Shown here one piece after another: positions 1 through 11,400 of a stretch of DNA of 64,000 nucleotides. Source of the stretch: Marasmius tenuissimus. Taxonomy: Eukaryota > Basidiomycota > Agaricomycetes > Agaricales > Marasmiaceae. Under the pieces are notes generated by a model. That model was not told the DNA's origin and did no database searches. It saw only the letters and a list, made by a program, of their open reading frames with translations. The first letter of the stretch is position 1, and the number at the start of each line of letters is the position of its first letter. A program made the translations under genes and the position numbers. The DNA lies in NCBI GenBank assembly GCA_029532415.1, contig JAQOTA010000046.1:930001-994000 (forward strand), given 5' to 3'.

Positions 1-1336
1 TATGAGGGTCAAGAAAGTTGTGATATTCTTTTAGTTTAGTCAGGGCCCCCTTTCAGATGGACACTAGAGCGATAGAGGCATCGCAGGCAAGGAGGGCACG
101 CTCCGGAGTTTCTACAGAGGCTCTGCAAAAATGGCAAAGGCGAAGCGGGCGAGGCGCTGCCGGAATGTAGCGACTAGCTCTTTGTGAGCTCTCGACCGCG
201 AGCTTGTGATCGCTGAGCAGTAGTCAGGTAATAGGTTTTCGATGCAGGGGGTTATTGACTTCTGAGAGGTGGTGGCGGATTTTTAATGCCGTATATCGCA
301 CTGCTCCGTCCCTTTGGGGCTCCTTTCCACCGTGGAGGAGGTATAGGCGGTCCGAGAAGTCGATCTGCTGCTGCAGAAGTAACGCATAAACCGAGAGATT
401 TCTGGCGAGGCATTGAGATTTAGGGTACATAGAATATGTGGTATACAGCATTCAGATTGACTCCAAGAGATGCAGTATATCATAAAGTCAAACTCGGAAC
501 GCTGACCTTTGCCCTGATGGTTTGAGCATCAGGTTCAGTAGCAGGATCTTGGCAAGCGTTCGAGCACGGTTCGGGCATTTTGGGCGCCAATCTATTCAAA
601 ATCTAATAGTTGACCAATCCTAACAGCCATTGGGAGACAGTGGATGAAGTTGAGAAGAGAAGTACTCAGGGTGAATAAATACCATAGCCCCGCCGAAACT
701 CGTATTACGGCACGTCCTGTGTTTATGATAGCAGCATCAGTGTCATCCACTGGCAATGATATGAGGGACGGATCCAAACTACTTACTGAAGAGCAGGCAG
801 GAAAGATAGTAGTTTGCAAGTTGCCCTGGCACTGGATCTTGAAACTATCCAAGTACGAACCCAAGGGAGTTTAATCATCACGGTGCGTCACCTATTCCCG
901 TTGCGACCCACTTTCCTTGAGTACAGTTTTGCCCTCTTATAAAATCAACTGGCGCTTCTCCGTCCTAGTAGGCTACTGCGTCGAACTGTCCCGCGAGCTG
1001 GCGGTTATTAGCTCGTTAGCAAACGCTATGAGAGGTTTTTTCAGCCAGTATGTGGTTCTATTCGGCCTCGCGGTTAGGTAGATAAGAACTCAAGGAGATG
1101 ACGGAGATGCGTACTGAAGAGACCGCAGTTACAATATACGAACGTTTTATGGTCAAAACAACTCAAACGACGAGAGAGTCGAACCTCCTACCAAGAAGTG
1201 CGGAAGACCGAAGGCCCAACGTGACAACGGCAAAAGTCCAATTTTGGAGATCAATTCGACGACCTCTAGGCTCTGGCTAAGGGTAATTGGCTTCGACACA
1301 GAAGCTCCCGCTACAATGTACATGGATGTAGCTGGC
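1..1336. other. Intergenic, no supported gene
   Basis: I see no reading frame here that I can defend as a gene. A minus-strand frame at 592-864 contains VDDTDAAII, which resembles the start of the extracellular domain of the membrane-protein family encoded just downstream (1337-2421). No transmembrane segment or closing exon follows, so at most it is a relic of a related gene. The rest is unremarkable mixed-composition DNA. Confidence 0.4.
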
Positions 1337-2421
1337 CTAGGAATACACTGGCGGAGGTGGAAGATCTGGAATCGGTGGCAGGGTTCCCACTCGAGAGGTA
1401 TAGCACGGGAGAGCGGTCCCATTGCTGTTGCCACTCGCAATGGAAGCCGGTACGATGTGTCCCGTAGTCGGAAGCGAGGGTCGTAATATCAATGGACTGG
1501 GATCTAGACCAAGTGCTAGTGTGGCTGTTGTTGGTGTTGGAGGTGGTACCGGAGGGAGTGAGACTGAAGACGCTTCGGGTTCGAGTTCAGATTTAGACTT
1601 TGATGGGGATTGATACAGGTCATAAGCTTTCTCGTGATCATCAGTAAGAAATTCTCCAGTAGCTTGTCAAAATACGTACGAGTCACTGTAGGGTAGGGGA
1701 TGTTGTCCAATTGACATTGCTTTTGCTTGCGTCTCCGACCATGGTTACGGAGAAGGAGGAATACACCAATCGCCAATAGGGCCATGACAGCAGCAATCGA
1801 CCATCCAATAATTGCCCCAGTGTCGACTTTGTGGGTTTGGTGACCGTCAGATGAAGTCTGTGTGCTTTCAGACGTGACAAAATAGTTCAAAATATATGTC
1901 TGGTCGTTGGGAATCGTGGAGATCGTGATAGTAAGACTATGAAGACCACGGTCGAGTGGACTCGAGGGTCGAAACAGCAACTGACTGAGGTCCCCTTCAT
2001 CTCCTCGCGAGAGGGGATTCTCTATGGTTTGGTTATCTAGGGTGTATTTTACGACCATCGATGAAGCGGTAGAATTTGTCGCTCCATAGACTTCAATGGA
2101 CGTGCCTGTGCATGACATAGCAAAGTGAGCATAGGCTAATTACGGACGGGAGATATCTTATTCCACACCTTCGAACGTGAATTTTATCTGAGCCCCACTG
2201 AATGTCGTAGTGCGGTACGTTCCGCCAAGAAAATTAGAGGAGGTTTCCGATTTCCATTCATTCGGGGGAGTGTAGGTAATGTTGGGACTCGTGTCTTCCA
2301 CAAGCATGAGGACTAACTTGAACCGCTTCCTGCGAGAGAGGCCAGGGAGAATAGTGACCTTCCAACACTGAATTTCGGATCTATATAAGGAACGTACAAA
2401 CTCGGGAGTGGGATGGAACAC
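1337..2421 (-). CDS. One-pass membrane protein of an Agaricomycete family, function unknown
   Basis: Two exons join cleanly. Exon 2421-2169 ends in FTFE-G and the next starts at 2105 with TSIEVYG. The 63-nt intron (2168-2106) restores FEGTSIEVYG, a recurrent pattern of this family, with VEDTSPNITYTPP and FLGGTYRTTT upstream. A transmembrane helix follows (IIGWSIAAVMALLAIGVFLLL), then a basic stop-transfer patch (RNHGRRRKQK). The cytoplasmic tail continues in another frame after a further short intron near 1635-1690 and ends PPPPVYS-stop at 1337. I infer type I topology with an extracellular beta-rich domain. No signal peptide is visible in the first exon: the true start may lie further upstream, or a possible intron at about 2394-2331 may apply. 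Cellular role is unknown. The family and TM assignment are fairly secure; the ends are not. Confidence 0.62.
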
Positions 2422-4210
2422 TTGGCATCACTCACGGGCCACCCGAGTTGAGTAGAATAGGATAGGAGTGCGGCTTGATCATCATGATGGCCTTTTATAT
2501 CCTCTCATCCACCTGCATGTCCTTACTGGTAACCTGTTCACGACTTCCAAATGCACAATCGATCTATTTCACTCGATTCTTGTGGCACGTGGCTTTCAAT
2601 ATTCGCCAGGAAAATCCTATCAATTGAGGAAATGCTATACTTAGTCTCCAAAAATCGTTGTGAGCTGTGGCGATGTGAACTGACTGACATGGGTAATCAT
2701 GGCTTGTCACGATCCCCGTCGCATTAAAACATTCCGCAGATGAGTATTCATTACCAATGACAGTCCTCGGGACCCGCACGCATTGTGCATCGAGAGAACA
2801 GAGGCCCTACAGGTTGCACCACAAACTGGTGATCCATGGTCATGACTCGCGAGAACTTGCCAAAAAATTTTCTGGACGTTGATTTGGACTTTGATCCCGA
2901 GCTCTGGTGAAATATTTATGAGGAATCAACTTGCCATAGGACAATCAATATTTCCTCTGATTGATGAAACGGCCTCTGCCATCAGTTGATGAACACGACA
3001 CTGGGGGCATTCCAATGAGGAATGTCTGAAAGAAATCATCAAAGGGAGCCCCAGTATTGAGAGAATGAAAATCAGTACACTCGTCGCTTTCTTTCGGCGG
3101 TACCACGCTGAGTATCCCAATATCGAAACGTCGAACAGTCAAGCCTGGGAGTGACCACCGTTCGTCCAAAGTTGGAGCATAGACCGATCATCGATGGAAA
3201 TCTGGTGTCAACAAATGGTTGGGAGACGTCAAGCGTTGAAGCCCACCGGCTCACCTCAGTGTTGATTGGGACTAGAAAGAAGGTGACAAAATCCCGATAA
3301 GTATAATGTCTAAGGTTCTGCGAAACCCGGTTCACTCTCAGGGAGCCGGGAGAAGAAGGCTACAAAACCCGTGCTCCACGTTCTGAAAGTATTGTCTCCT
3401 TTTCTTTCGCTTCCAACGCGTCCTTTCGTTCATAGATGTCTCTTTAGTGTGATTCCGATTGAACACTCTGTAATGATGGGTAGTTTAGCAAATAAGCGCT
3501 CGCACGCGCGTCTTGGAACAACACAAGGACAGAATCCTTGGTCTATCATGATGCAGCTCAATTCCAGCCCAAATTCGAAAAGCAGACACAGACCGTCTTC
3601 GGAGTATTATTGCCCTTCCAACGTGATCGCCGATTTTAGCTCAAATGTGGGTCCTTTCGTTCATTAGATGTCTCTTTGGCCCGGTTACAAGCAGATACTT
3701 ACCGTCTTCGGAGTATTATCATTCCCTTCTTTTCATCGCTTCCAACGCGATTGGGTCAAAATGTTTCTATGGTGTAATTCCGGGTTTCACGCACTGTGAT
3801 GATGGTGGTTTAGCAAATAAGCGCTCGCACGCGCATTCTTAGAACAACAGGCACCTCGGGATGATGCAGCTCAAACAGGCACGAGAACGGGAACGAGGCC
3901 AGGAGAGAGAGAAAAAAGAAACCTGAATGATATTGCGAGTTTATAGTTCATTGTGTAGTGTGTGCGTGCAAAAACAGGAAAAAAGCAAGTGAAAAATAAG
4001 GGGGAAAGAAGTGACATGGCTATCTGTATGTACGGTGGGTGGTATATATGCATGCGAAACAATGAATGAACGAGTCCCAAAAAGAAAAAGAAAAAGAAAA
4101 CAGAGAACGAGAAAAAAAAAACACCGACGATACAGAAACCAAATATTTGATGAATAGATAAAGCATCGAGCCATAGATGATGAGATGATGAGATGAAAAC
4201 TGGCCCTCAA
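2422..4210. other. Intergenic; contains a local tandem duplication at 3.4-3.85 kb
   Basis: No supported gene. Minus-strand frames at 2926-3335 carry no recognisable domain. The stretch 3400-3850 is the 3' flank of F-box gene A and holds internal direct repeats (listed separately). At 3900-4200 lies A-rich DNA whose reverse complement (TTTTTCTTTTTC tracts) is the probable 3' UTR of gene A. The same UTR is present in copies A' (36.4-36.7 kb) and A'' (43.0-43.2 kb). Confidence 0.5.
3419..3845. repeat. Imperfect tandem duplication downstream of gene A
   Basis: Three short sequences each occur twice in the same order-type context: TCCTTTCGTTCAT..GATGTCTC (about 3420 and 3652), ACCGTCTTCGGAGTATTAT (about 3591 and 3699) and TTTAGCAAATAAGCGCTCGC (about 3484 and 3809). 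The inverted copy A' carries the equivalent sequence only once (about 36.73-36.87 kb). The duplication therefore arose on the A side after the copies separated, or was lost in A'. It has no coding capacity that I trust. Confidence 0.7.
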
Positions 4211-7200
4211 TCAACACTCCCTCCCCCTCCCCCACCTCTCCAAATCCCTCCTCGTCACATTAACCCCCCTCCAATCCTCCACATACACCCCGCTCTCCCC
4301 CGTCCTCTCCAACACCTGCTGCCAGAACGAAACGATCCTCGCATGGCCCGGTACCGCCATCGTCGTCAGCGGGGGTGGGGGTACCTCCCGTATCGACTGG
4401 GAGCTTCGTCTCCCGATCGACCACCTCGACCTCGACCTTCGCAAGGACGCAGTACCGGAATGAGAGTACGACACGACTCTCCGTCTACCCCGCCTCAGCG
4501 CATCGCTATCCTCGCTCATGTCTCGTATAAACTTCAAACTCGGGAATCCACCTCCGCCTGTTGGTTTACGGAGGAGACACGTGATTTGTTCAAGGAGCAT
4601 GAAGAACGGGCTTGGGTCGGGGTTGTATAGGTATGTTGGGTAAGTTGGGGACGTTGGTGGTGGGGATGCCTAACGAGAAGGAGAGAGGGTGGGTAGGTTA
4701 GTATGGTTGTGGAAGGGAGGAGCGAAGGGGACGGGTGATGAACGAAAGACGTGAACGAAGGGTATGAAACGAAGGAAAGAACTAGGGGGAAGATGACAAC
4801 AAATGTGGACTTGACATGTGCCTCCTATGCACCGTCCAACCACCGACGCCATCCAGCGGACCAACCACAGCGGGGGGGCGCTGGCAACGACGAAAAGAGA
4901 AGACAGCCTTCGACCGGAGAGGGGGAGAGAAGGGTAAATCCGCCACCAACACCAACACCAACCCGCCTGAACCGTACCAACGATAAGATAAATCCCCAGG
5001 ATTCTAGGTCGTGACTTCTCTCCTCCATCCGGGGAAGGCAACCACGAACGTAGAGGTCCAACCCCGTCATGTGGGGAGACGGAACGAGGAGATGAACGTC
5101 TACCACGACGACCTCCGTTCCCTGGACCCAACTCGGAGGTAGGGAGAGAGACGATGACCAACACGAACACCAAACCAACCGAGGCGGCGCACACCTGAAC
5201 CATACCACGACGAGAGGAACCGACAACAAGAACCAGACCGTAAACTCTCCACCCAACAAGAACAGAGCAGAGAGATCCAGAAGGAGAAGGAAACAGCCTC
5301 CAGCCCACCAAAAACAAAGCAAAAACAACCGCTGAACGGTAAGCATCCAAGACCACGCCCAATGCCAGGGTCAATCCGACACCCTCCATGTAGGCTGAGG
5401 AAAGAAAACGAACAGCAGAGCATCCTAACCGTAACCGGTAACCCCCCCCCACACACACATCGAAACCCAACCAACACTTCCGCAAACCGAAAAGTCCAAC
5501 CCAACGAGAAACGTTCATCCAGTGCCACACCACACCCTGGGGGGGTAACGGTGACAACGTCCAGCGCATTAAACCTTAAACCTCCTACACCGCCCCAAAC
5601 TGAACATCCAACACCGCCCAACGCCGCAAACACGCCCCTGCACAGGGAGGGGAGGGATACAAATTGCAATCGGTGTGAAACCTCCGAACATCCGATAAAT
5701 TTGATCATTGAATGAAAAGGGGTTTCCATCGCGATAGTTCGGATTGGGATGACGCAGTGGGCGGAGGAGGATCGCGGGAACGGATGTAAAAAAGAGAGAA
5801 AAGTGCATAGAGAACGAGAAGCGAAACCGAAAAAGAGAGAGGGAGGGAGGAAGGAATGATGAACGACCAGAAAGGACAAGGGAGAGGAGGGGTAGAATAG
5901 AATAGCCGTAGAGAGAAAGAGAAGGAGAGAGAGAGTACTCACATCACCCCAAGCCCTCCGAACGACCTCTCCTAACCCTCGGATACCGATAAACTCTAGG
6001 TTTTCGTGACTTGTTAATAACGGGTGTGGTGCGACCTAGCAGCGAGCGTCAGCGAAACGTAACACCCCCACCCCTCCAAAGAACTCGGAACTCACCCAAT
6101 CAGGATTCTCCCAATCCCATTCGACTTCTTCGCCTCCAGTTCCGCAGTTACATATGAAGCTCTTGAGGTTCGGGCATAGCTTGCTCAACGAGAGCTCCTC
6201 CTCTTCGTCGTCGTCTTTGTGGTGTGGATTTGAAGATTGCGCAGGGGTGATTGGGGAGGAGAGTTCGAGTTGAACGAGTTTTTTGCCGTGTGTTTGGAAG
6301 AAGCGGTGGAAGGGGCTTGGAGATGTAGAGGAGGAAGAGGTAGAAGAGGGTGAGGCGGCTGGTGTGAGGGCGACGGTTAGAGTTTGGAGGTTTGGCATGT
6401 CCCAGGAGGAGACGAGGGCGAATGCGTTTTCTGGGAGGGTTATCTACGTATGTCGTATTAGCAAAAGAAAAACATAATAGAATTGATAGGGAACGTACCT
6501 TCAACCCTTTCAAAACGGGATAGACAACGCCAGCAACGACCAGCCCACATTTATCCCTATTTTTATCCCCCTCGTCATCGAGAGATTCGACTGTCGTCGT
6601 CGTCGAGGTGACACTGCCCATCCCACCCAAGAACGTCTCACTCGTCACCGTCGTCGTCCCAAACGCACCCCCAACGTCACCAGCAGCCCAGCCCCCACTC
6701 GCAGCTCTCCCAAATCCATCCATCGCAGAAAAGTCAATCTCCAGGTACTCCAGCTTCTCCGTGATATGCGATATCGAAAAGCTCGACATGGTGATAAAAT
6801 CACTCTGGTAACACGTCCAACTCAACCGTCTCAACACGCTCTTCCTCCCTCCCGCATCCTCCCCTTCTCCTCTCCCAGCTCCCAACGCCTTCAAAAGCCC
6901 ATTCACACTAACCCTCGGATCCCGAACCTGTTCGACGAGGTTTCGTCGGATCGACTTGTAATCCGAAAACACCAGTAGGTTGGGTGCATAGTCCAAAATA
7001 ACACGTATATCCAACGGATCACATCTATCCAACGAAGGCGTCTCCAAATGCAACACCCTCATATGTCTCCCCGACTGATTCGACGTTCTCGCACAGACCT
7101 GACACAACAGCGTCAACGCCAACGATTTAGCCTGTCTCGCGCGTGAGAGCCATATATACTCGTACAACACTTCGGACGTGTATGTGTTCCAGCGTTTGGA

Positions 7201-7650
7201 GACGAGGCTGCAGGAGAGTTTTTGGTGCATGCTGGAGAGGTATTCGGAGCGCGTGAGGAGGGGGATGGAACATGTGGGGCCTGTCAAGTATTTGTCCGAA
7301 GTGGGTGTCGGTGTGGGTCGTTCGTGGCCGTACGAGGAGGAATAGCCGGCTGATTCGCGGATGATGATGACCCAGAGTTCGGGGGGTAGGTTGGGTAGGG
7401 GTCGGCCTGGTCGGGTTTCGTCGAGGGGGTCGAGGATGAGCGGGATACTGCGTCTTCGGCTGAACGGGTTGAGAGATTTGAGAGAATGCGGGATGTGTGG
7501 GCCTGGTGTGGATATCGAGAGTGATTTGAGGGAGGAGGAGAGGGAGGAGGAGAAGCTGGAGCTGGACGGTGTAGGCGTTGACGCCGAAAAGGGTGTCCAG
7601 ACTGTCCCTGTCGTCGTCGTCGTTGTTGTGGTAGTCATATTGATGTTCAT
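4211..7650 (-). CDS. F-box-like / leucine-rich protein, intact copy A
   Basis: Four exons close in frame: 7650-6499, 6443-6096, 6035-5943 and 4669-4211 (1152, 348, 93 and 459 nt, all multiples of 3, 683 residues). Introns are 55, 60 and 1273 nt. The start follows a poly-Thr/Ser N-terminus (residues 1-60). An F-box-like region spans about 84-168 (LPNLPPELWVIIIRES, then LVSKRWNTYTSEVLYEYIWL). It is followed by leucine-rich stretches (MRVLHLETPSLDRC, KLEYLEIDFSAMD) and an acidic DDDEEEE segment. The C-terminus is Arg/Ser-rich. By family such proteins are substrate adaptors of SCF ubiquitin ligases; the substrate here is unknown. Two further copies lie in the window: A' (about 33170-36383) and A'' (about 42070-43460). 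This is the only one whose frame, splice sites and termini are all intact. The third intron is unusually large and is described separately. Confidence 0.82.
4670..5942 (-). other. Oversized third intron of gene A (1273 nt)
   Basis: It begins GTGAGTACTCTCTCTC and ends CTCGTTAG, and flanking codons are in phase 0. The other introns of the gene are 55 and 60 nt. Near its start lies a long CT-rich tract. The rest is G/T-rich on the coding strand and built from degenerate repeats of GGGTTGGA(C/T)(G/T)TT and GTTGGTGTTGGTG. The long open frames in it (for example minus 4670-5569) are composition artefacts rich in V, G, S, L and W. The homologous intron is retained in copy A' (34441-35945, 1505 nt). 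Confidence 0.65.
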
Positions 7651-8469
7651 CTTCTACAATCGAACATCAGCCAATATTCACAGTAATCACCGCAACGAAG
7701 CTCACCTTCACCGTCGTCGACCAAGGAAAAAAATAATAATGAGGGCCCTCGGAGCGGAGTCGAGGGAGAGGGAAAAGAGTCTAAGGAGAACGGGGCTATT
7801 ATGTAAGTATATATCCCCAGCTCCCCTCACGCTTTTTTTCAAATTCCTTTTTAGGAAATGCATGCGCGAACAAGCTTCGGACATTTCTTACGGCACTTTC
7901 GACCGACCCTGCCCTCAAAACTCGAGTCTCGGGAGGGGGGCTCGACTCCGCAGTCCTCTTGAATATGGGGCTTTGCGAGATATCGTCCGCTACAGCATTC
8001 CACTCACCGTTCACCGTTCACCGCTCATGCACCCTAGAACCTTGTATGCAATGTTGGCATCAGTCATTCCGACGATTCTCGAAGTCTTTCAAATCATCAG
8101 TGTTTGCTTTCAGCTTTCCAAAACGGGGCTCCTTCTTCTCGGTTTCGCTTTTATCCCATTACGATGCACGGGTAGCCTGTAGGTAACTCACTGCCGCCGG
8201 GAAGTGGATGCGTCCAGGAATTTTACCGTTTCGAGAAGCTTCCAGAAGCTTACATCCGATATTACAAGTCCCGAATGTACATAAAATTGTAAAACGCCGC
8301 CAGTATGTACTTATTCAAGGCCTCGAAAAGTATACGAGCTCACAGCTGGACCCACAGAAAAAGGATACATATCACACGGTCCTTGTTCTCTTTTCGGCGA
8401 AACTACGCTCAACCGTGACCCTGTTGATTGGCCCTCAGTACTACTGTGGCGGGCCCGACTCCCCCGTCT
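7651..8469. other. Intergenic, 5' region of gene A
   Basis: This is the upstream region of F-box gene A. I found no convincing TATA element and no gene. The plus-strand frame running through 7361-8182 is the antisense shadow of exon 1 extended into non-coding DNA. Confidence 0.45.
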
Positions 8470-11400
8470 CTATATTTATATATAGTTGCAGGTTCGTCAT
8501 TAATTATAATTATAGTACGGCCACCGTCTTCGAAGAGCTTCGCCTCTGATTCATACCACACACAAAACGCGACTTGGGAATTCTGATCAACAACAAGTCA
8601 TATCAGCGCTCACAAAACTCTTGTTTTGCTACTTGGGCCTCGGATGACAATCCCCGACTCGGTGAGACGGAAATAGACGACCAGTCCAGTGCCACCAGAG
8701 GAGGAGGAGGCAGTGTTCAGACTTGGATCAATCCCGGTCCTCGGCTCCCGGAATTCACGCACGTCGGAGGGGGGTGAACACTGATTTCTTGCGGTGCGAG
8801 CAATATCCGCAGCGAGTCTTGATCATTCTTCACAAAATATCCATATCCAAAGCTCTTACCAGTACCGTTACATGTATCCGGTAGAGCTGATGACTTTAGA
8901 GAATCGCTCGACCACAAGGCTGAGCCCCTCCACTCAACCAGCTCTACACCTCAGTGGTTGCCCCCCTCCCCCCCCCACTCGAATCCATAATCCCGGGCAC
9001 CCTACCATATACATAGCTGTAAAAATTTCTGATCATCAATCCCAGGGCTCACGGAAACTCTTTTGTCGTGATATACAGCTTGGACACCCCGGACGGAGAT
9101 AGAGGGTCCGCGTTGAGACTATGCACAAGAAAGGAATGAGGGTGGGCGGTTATAGTCAACCCTCTATTATACGACCACCCCGCTTTGAAACGCTCAGGGT
9201 TTCTGATAATTATTAGTTTGTTCCCCAAAGCTAGCTACGGTCCGCACATTCACACGTCAAAAGAAAAGACCTTCGAGTTTTTGGCTGAGTCCTTCTAATA
9301 TCCGCAGAGAGTTCTACGTATATAATCATTCCTGACAGTCGTATGTAATATTGTGTGGAGTCGACTGTCGGCATCGGTCAAAGCGGGTAGGATGTCGAAA
9401 TATCCGGACTTGTTGTTGTTGCTAATTCCCTACACTTGAACTCCCCCTCTCCCGGATGATAGATCTAGCTTCAGTCTTCTACTATCCTGGGGGGCATAGG
9501 CGCTATTAGTTCGGCCTTAGTACAGGTTGTAGGTTCATCATTGATCATAATACAATACGGCCACCGTTTTTCGAAGAGCTCATAAGTGATTCATACCAAC
9601 ACCTGCTGGCACGACTTTGAATCCGGCACCCTTCCTTCCGTGTACTACTCGCCAGAGTCATCCTGACCTACATACACGGGTGACAAGTCCAAAACGGCAA
9701 TAAAAGAGAGGCGGTGTTTATTTGAGATCTATATCCGGCTCTACATACATACGAAAGAGGCCCCAGTCTATGTATACAGGTTCGTCGTTAATTATATATA
9801 TAGCCACCGTTCAAAGACCCCTCCGATTCATACCACAAAAAAAAAAAAAGCCACGACTTGGAAACCCATGACAAGTCCGACTCGGTGAAACGGAAATAAG
9901 CGACCAGTCCTAGTCAGAGGCAGTGTTGAAACTTGGAACTTGGAATCATTCGGTACTGAGATTCACGCGAAAGGGGGTGAGCTTTATGAGTGATATCCGC
10001 AGTGAGCTGGGATCATTCCTCAGTGCTCAAAGCTCTTTGGTATGCATCGGTACCGTATGTGGAGTCGGGAACATGGTACACGAGTGCGGAGATGCCCTTG
10101 GCGGGTAGGATGTCGAGATATCTCATCCGTTGCCGGAAAAACAAGAGAATCGTGAGCCACAAGCCCACCTCCACTCGACGAGCTCCTCTGGTTGGCCCTC
10201 CCACTCGAATGCATGATCCTGAGCATTACTCAACTCCGACTTCCTCAGGTTCATACCAATACCTGCTGGCTGAAAACTAGTGATACTAGCGCTAACGCGA
10301 ATTCTCTTGTTTTGGGCCCCGGATGACTAGCTGAAACGGAAATAGAGGGCCAGTGTTGAGACTACTTGTGTATACTCATACGGCCTCTAGATCCCGAGAA
10401 TTCACACAAGAAAGGAGTGAACAGACGTTCAAATTCCAGTGATTCGTCAGAGCTCATATCCTTCTAATATCCACAGAGAGTTCTGATCATACTAAGCCCT
10501 TACCTGTATGTGGAGTCGGCAAAATGGTTGAGTGCGGTCAAAGCGGGTGGGATGTCGAGATATCCGGCCTCGGGGACCCACGAGAAATAGAGGTGTGGGT
10601 GTAGCCGGTGAACTTTAACCATCGAGTTCGAGTACTCGCGTTTTCCTTTGTTCATTCTTACGCCCCGATTGACCCACTCGAGCTTCATATCAAGGCCCGG
10701 CTAACCCTCGGGTCCTCGAAAAGTTGGTGTTTAAGTCAAACACTTGTCACAATCCTGGGTGGTTTCAACTAAGTAAGCGCCCATACGATCATCCAGTCGG
10801 CGACCCCCGCACAGTCCCCCCATAGATCCTTCTCTTCTCACATAAGAGTCTGACGAGTCTGACCTCCTGATAGGCATTATGATGTTAGTTTCCAACCGGG
10901 TAATCGAATGTTCCAGTGCGTGAGTCCTGAGGAATCAAGAAAACACAGCGCAGTCGGGGAGCTTACTGTAGTTCATGTGAACGGACGCATGATGTATTCT
11001 GGTTCTTCAACATCTAGAGCTCTGGTCATTCGTTACTCTCCCTCCCGCAAAACGGAACAGAATGTTCGAGTTCTGATAGTCCAACCAATCCGTGCTCAAA
11101 CCTCTTGCCGGTATGTGGAGTCGGTAGAACGGTTTAGTGCGGGAGATGCTCGGTCAAAGCGGGTAGGATGTCGACATTTCCGTGAGTCGTGAGCGTTCTC
11201 TCATTCATCTTTTACGAGAACAGTTACCCAGATAGAAGCTCAGGGATTTAATGAGAGTGAGATCCCGCTCTAATTGCCAAATCTTGGAGTAAGCAACTGT
11301 GACTAGTGCTCACTAATACCCCAATCTTCCGTCACCGGTACCGTATATGTTCACTCCCACAGATCCTTCTCTACAGTTCGAATGTCAGGTCCAACGAGTC

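Noticed and set aside
4670..5942. Long minus-strand frames of 299, 280 and 173 codons
   Set aside because: They lie inside the large intron of gene A, overlap one another in different frames, are made of V/G/S/L/W-rich low-complexity residues, and are not conserved as frames in copy A'.
7361..8182. Plus-strand frame of 273 codons
   Set aside because: Its first half is antisense to exon 1 of gene A and owes its length to the codon bias of that exon. The second half has no domain or start context.
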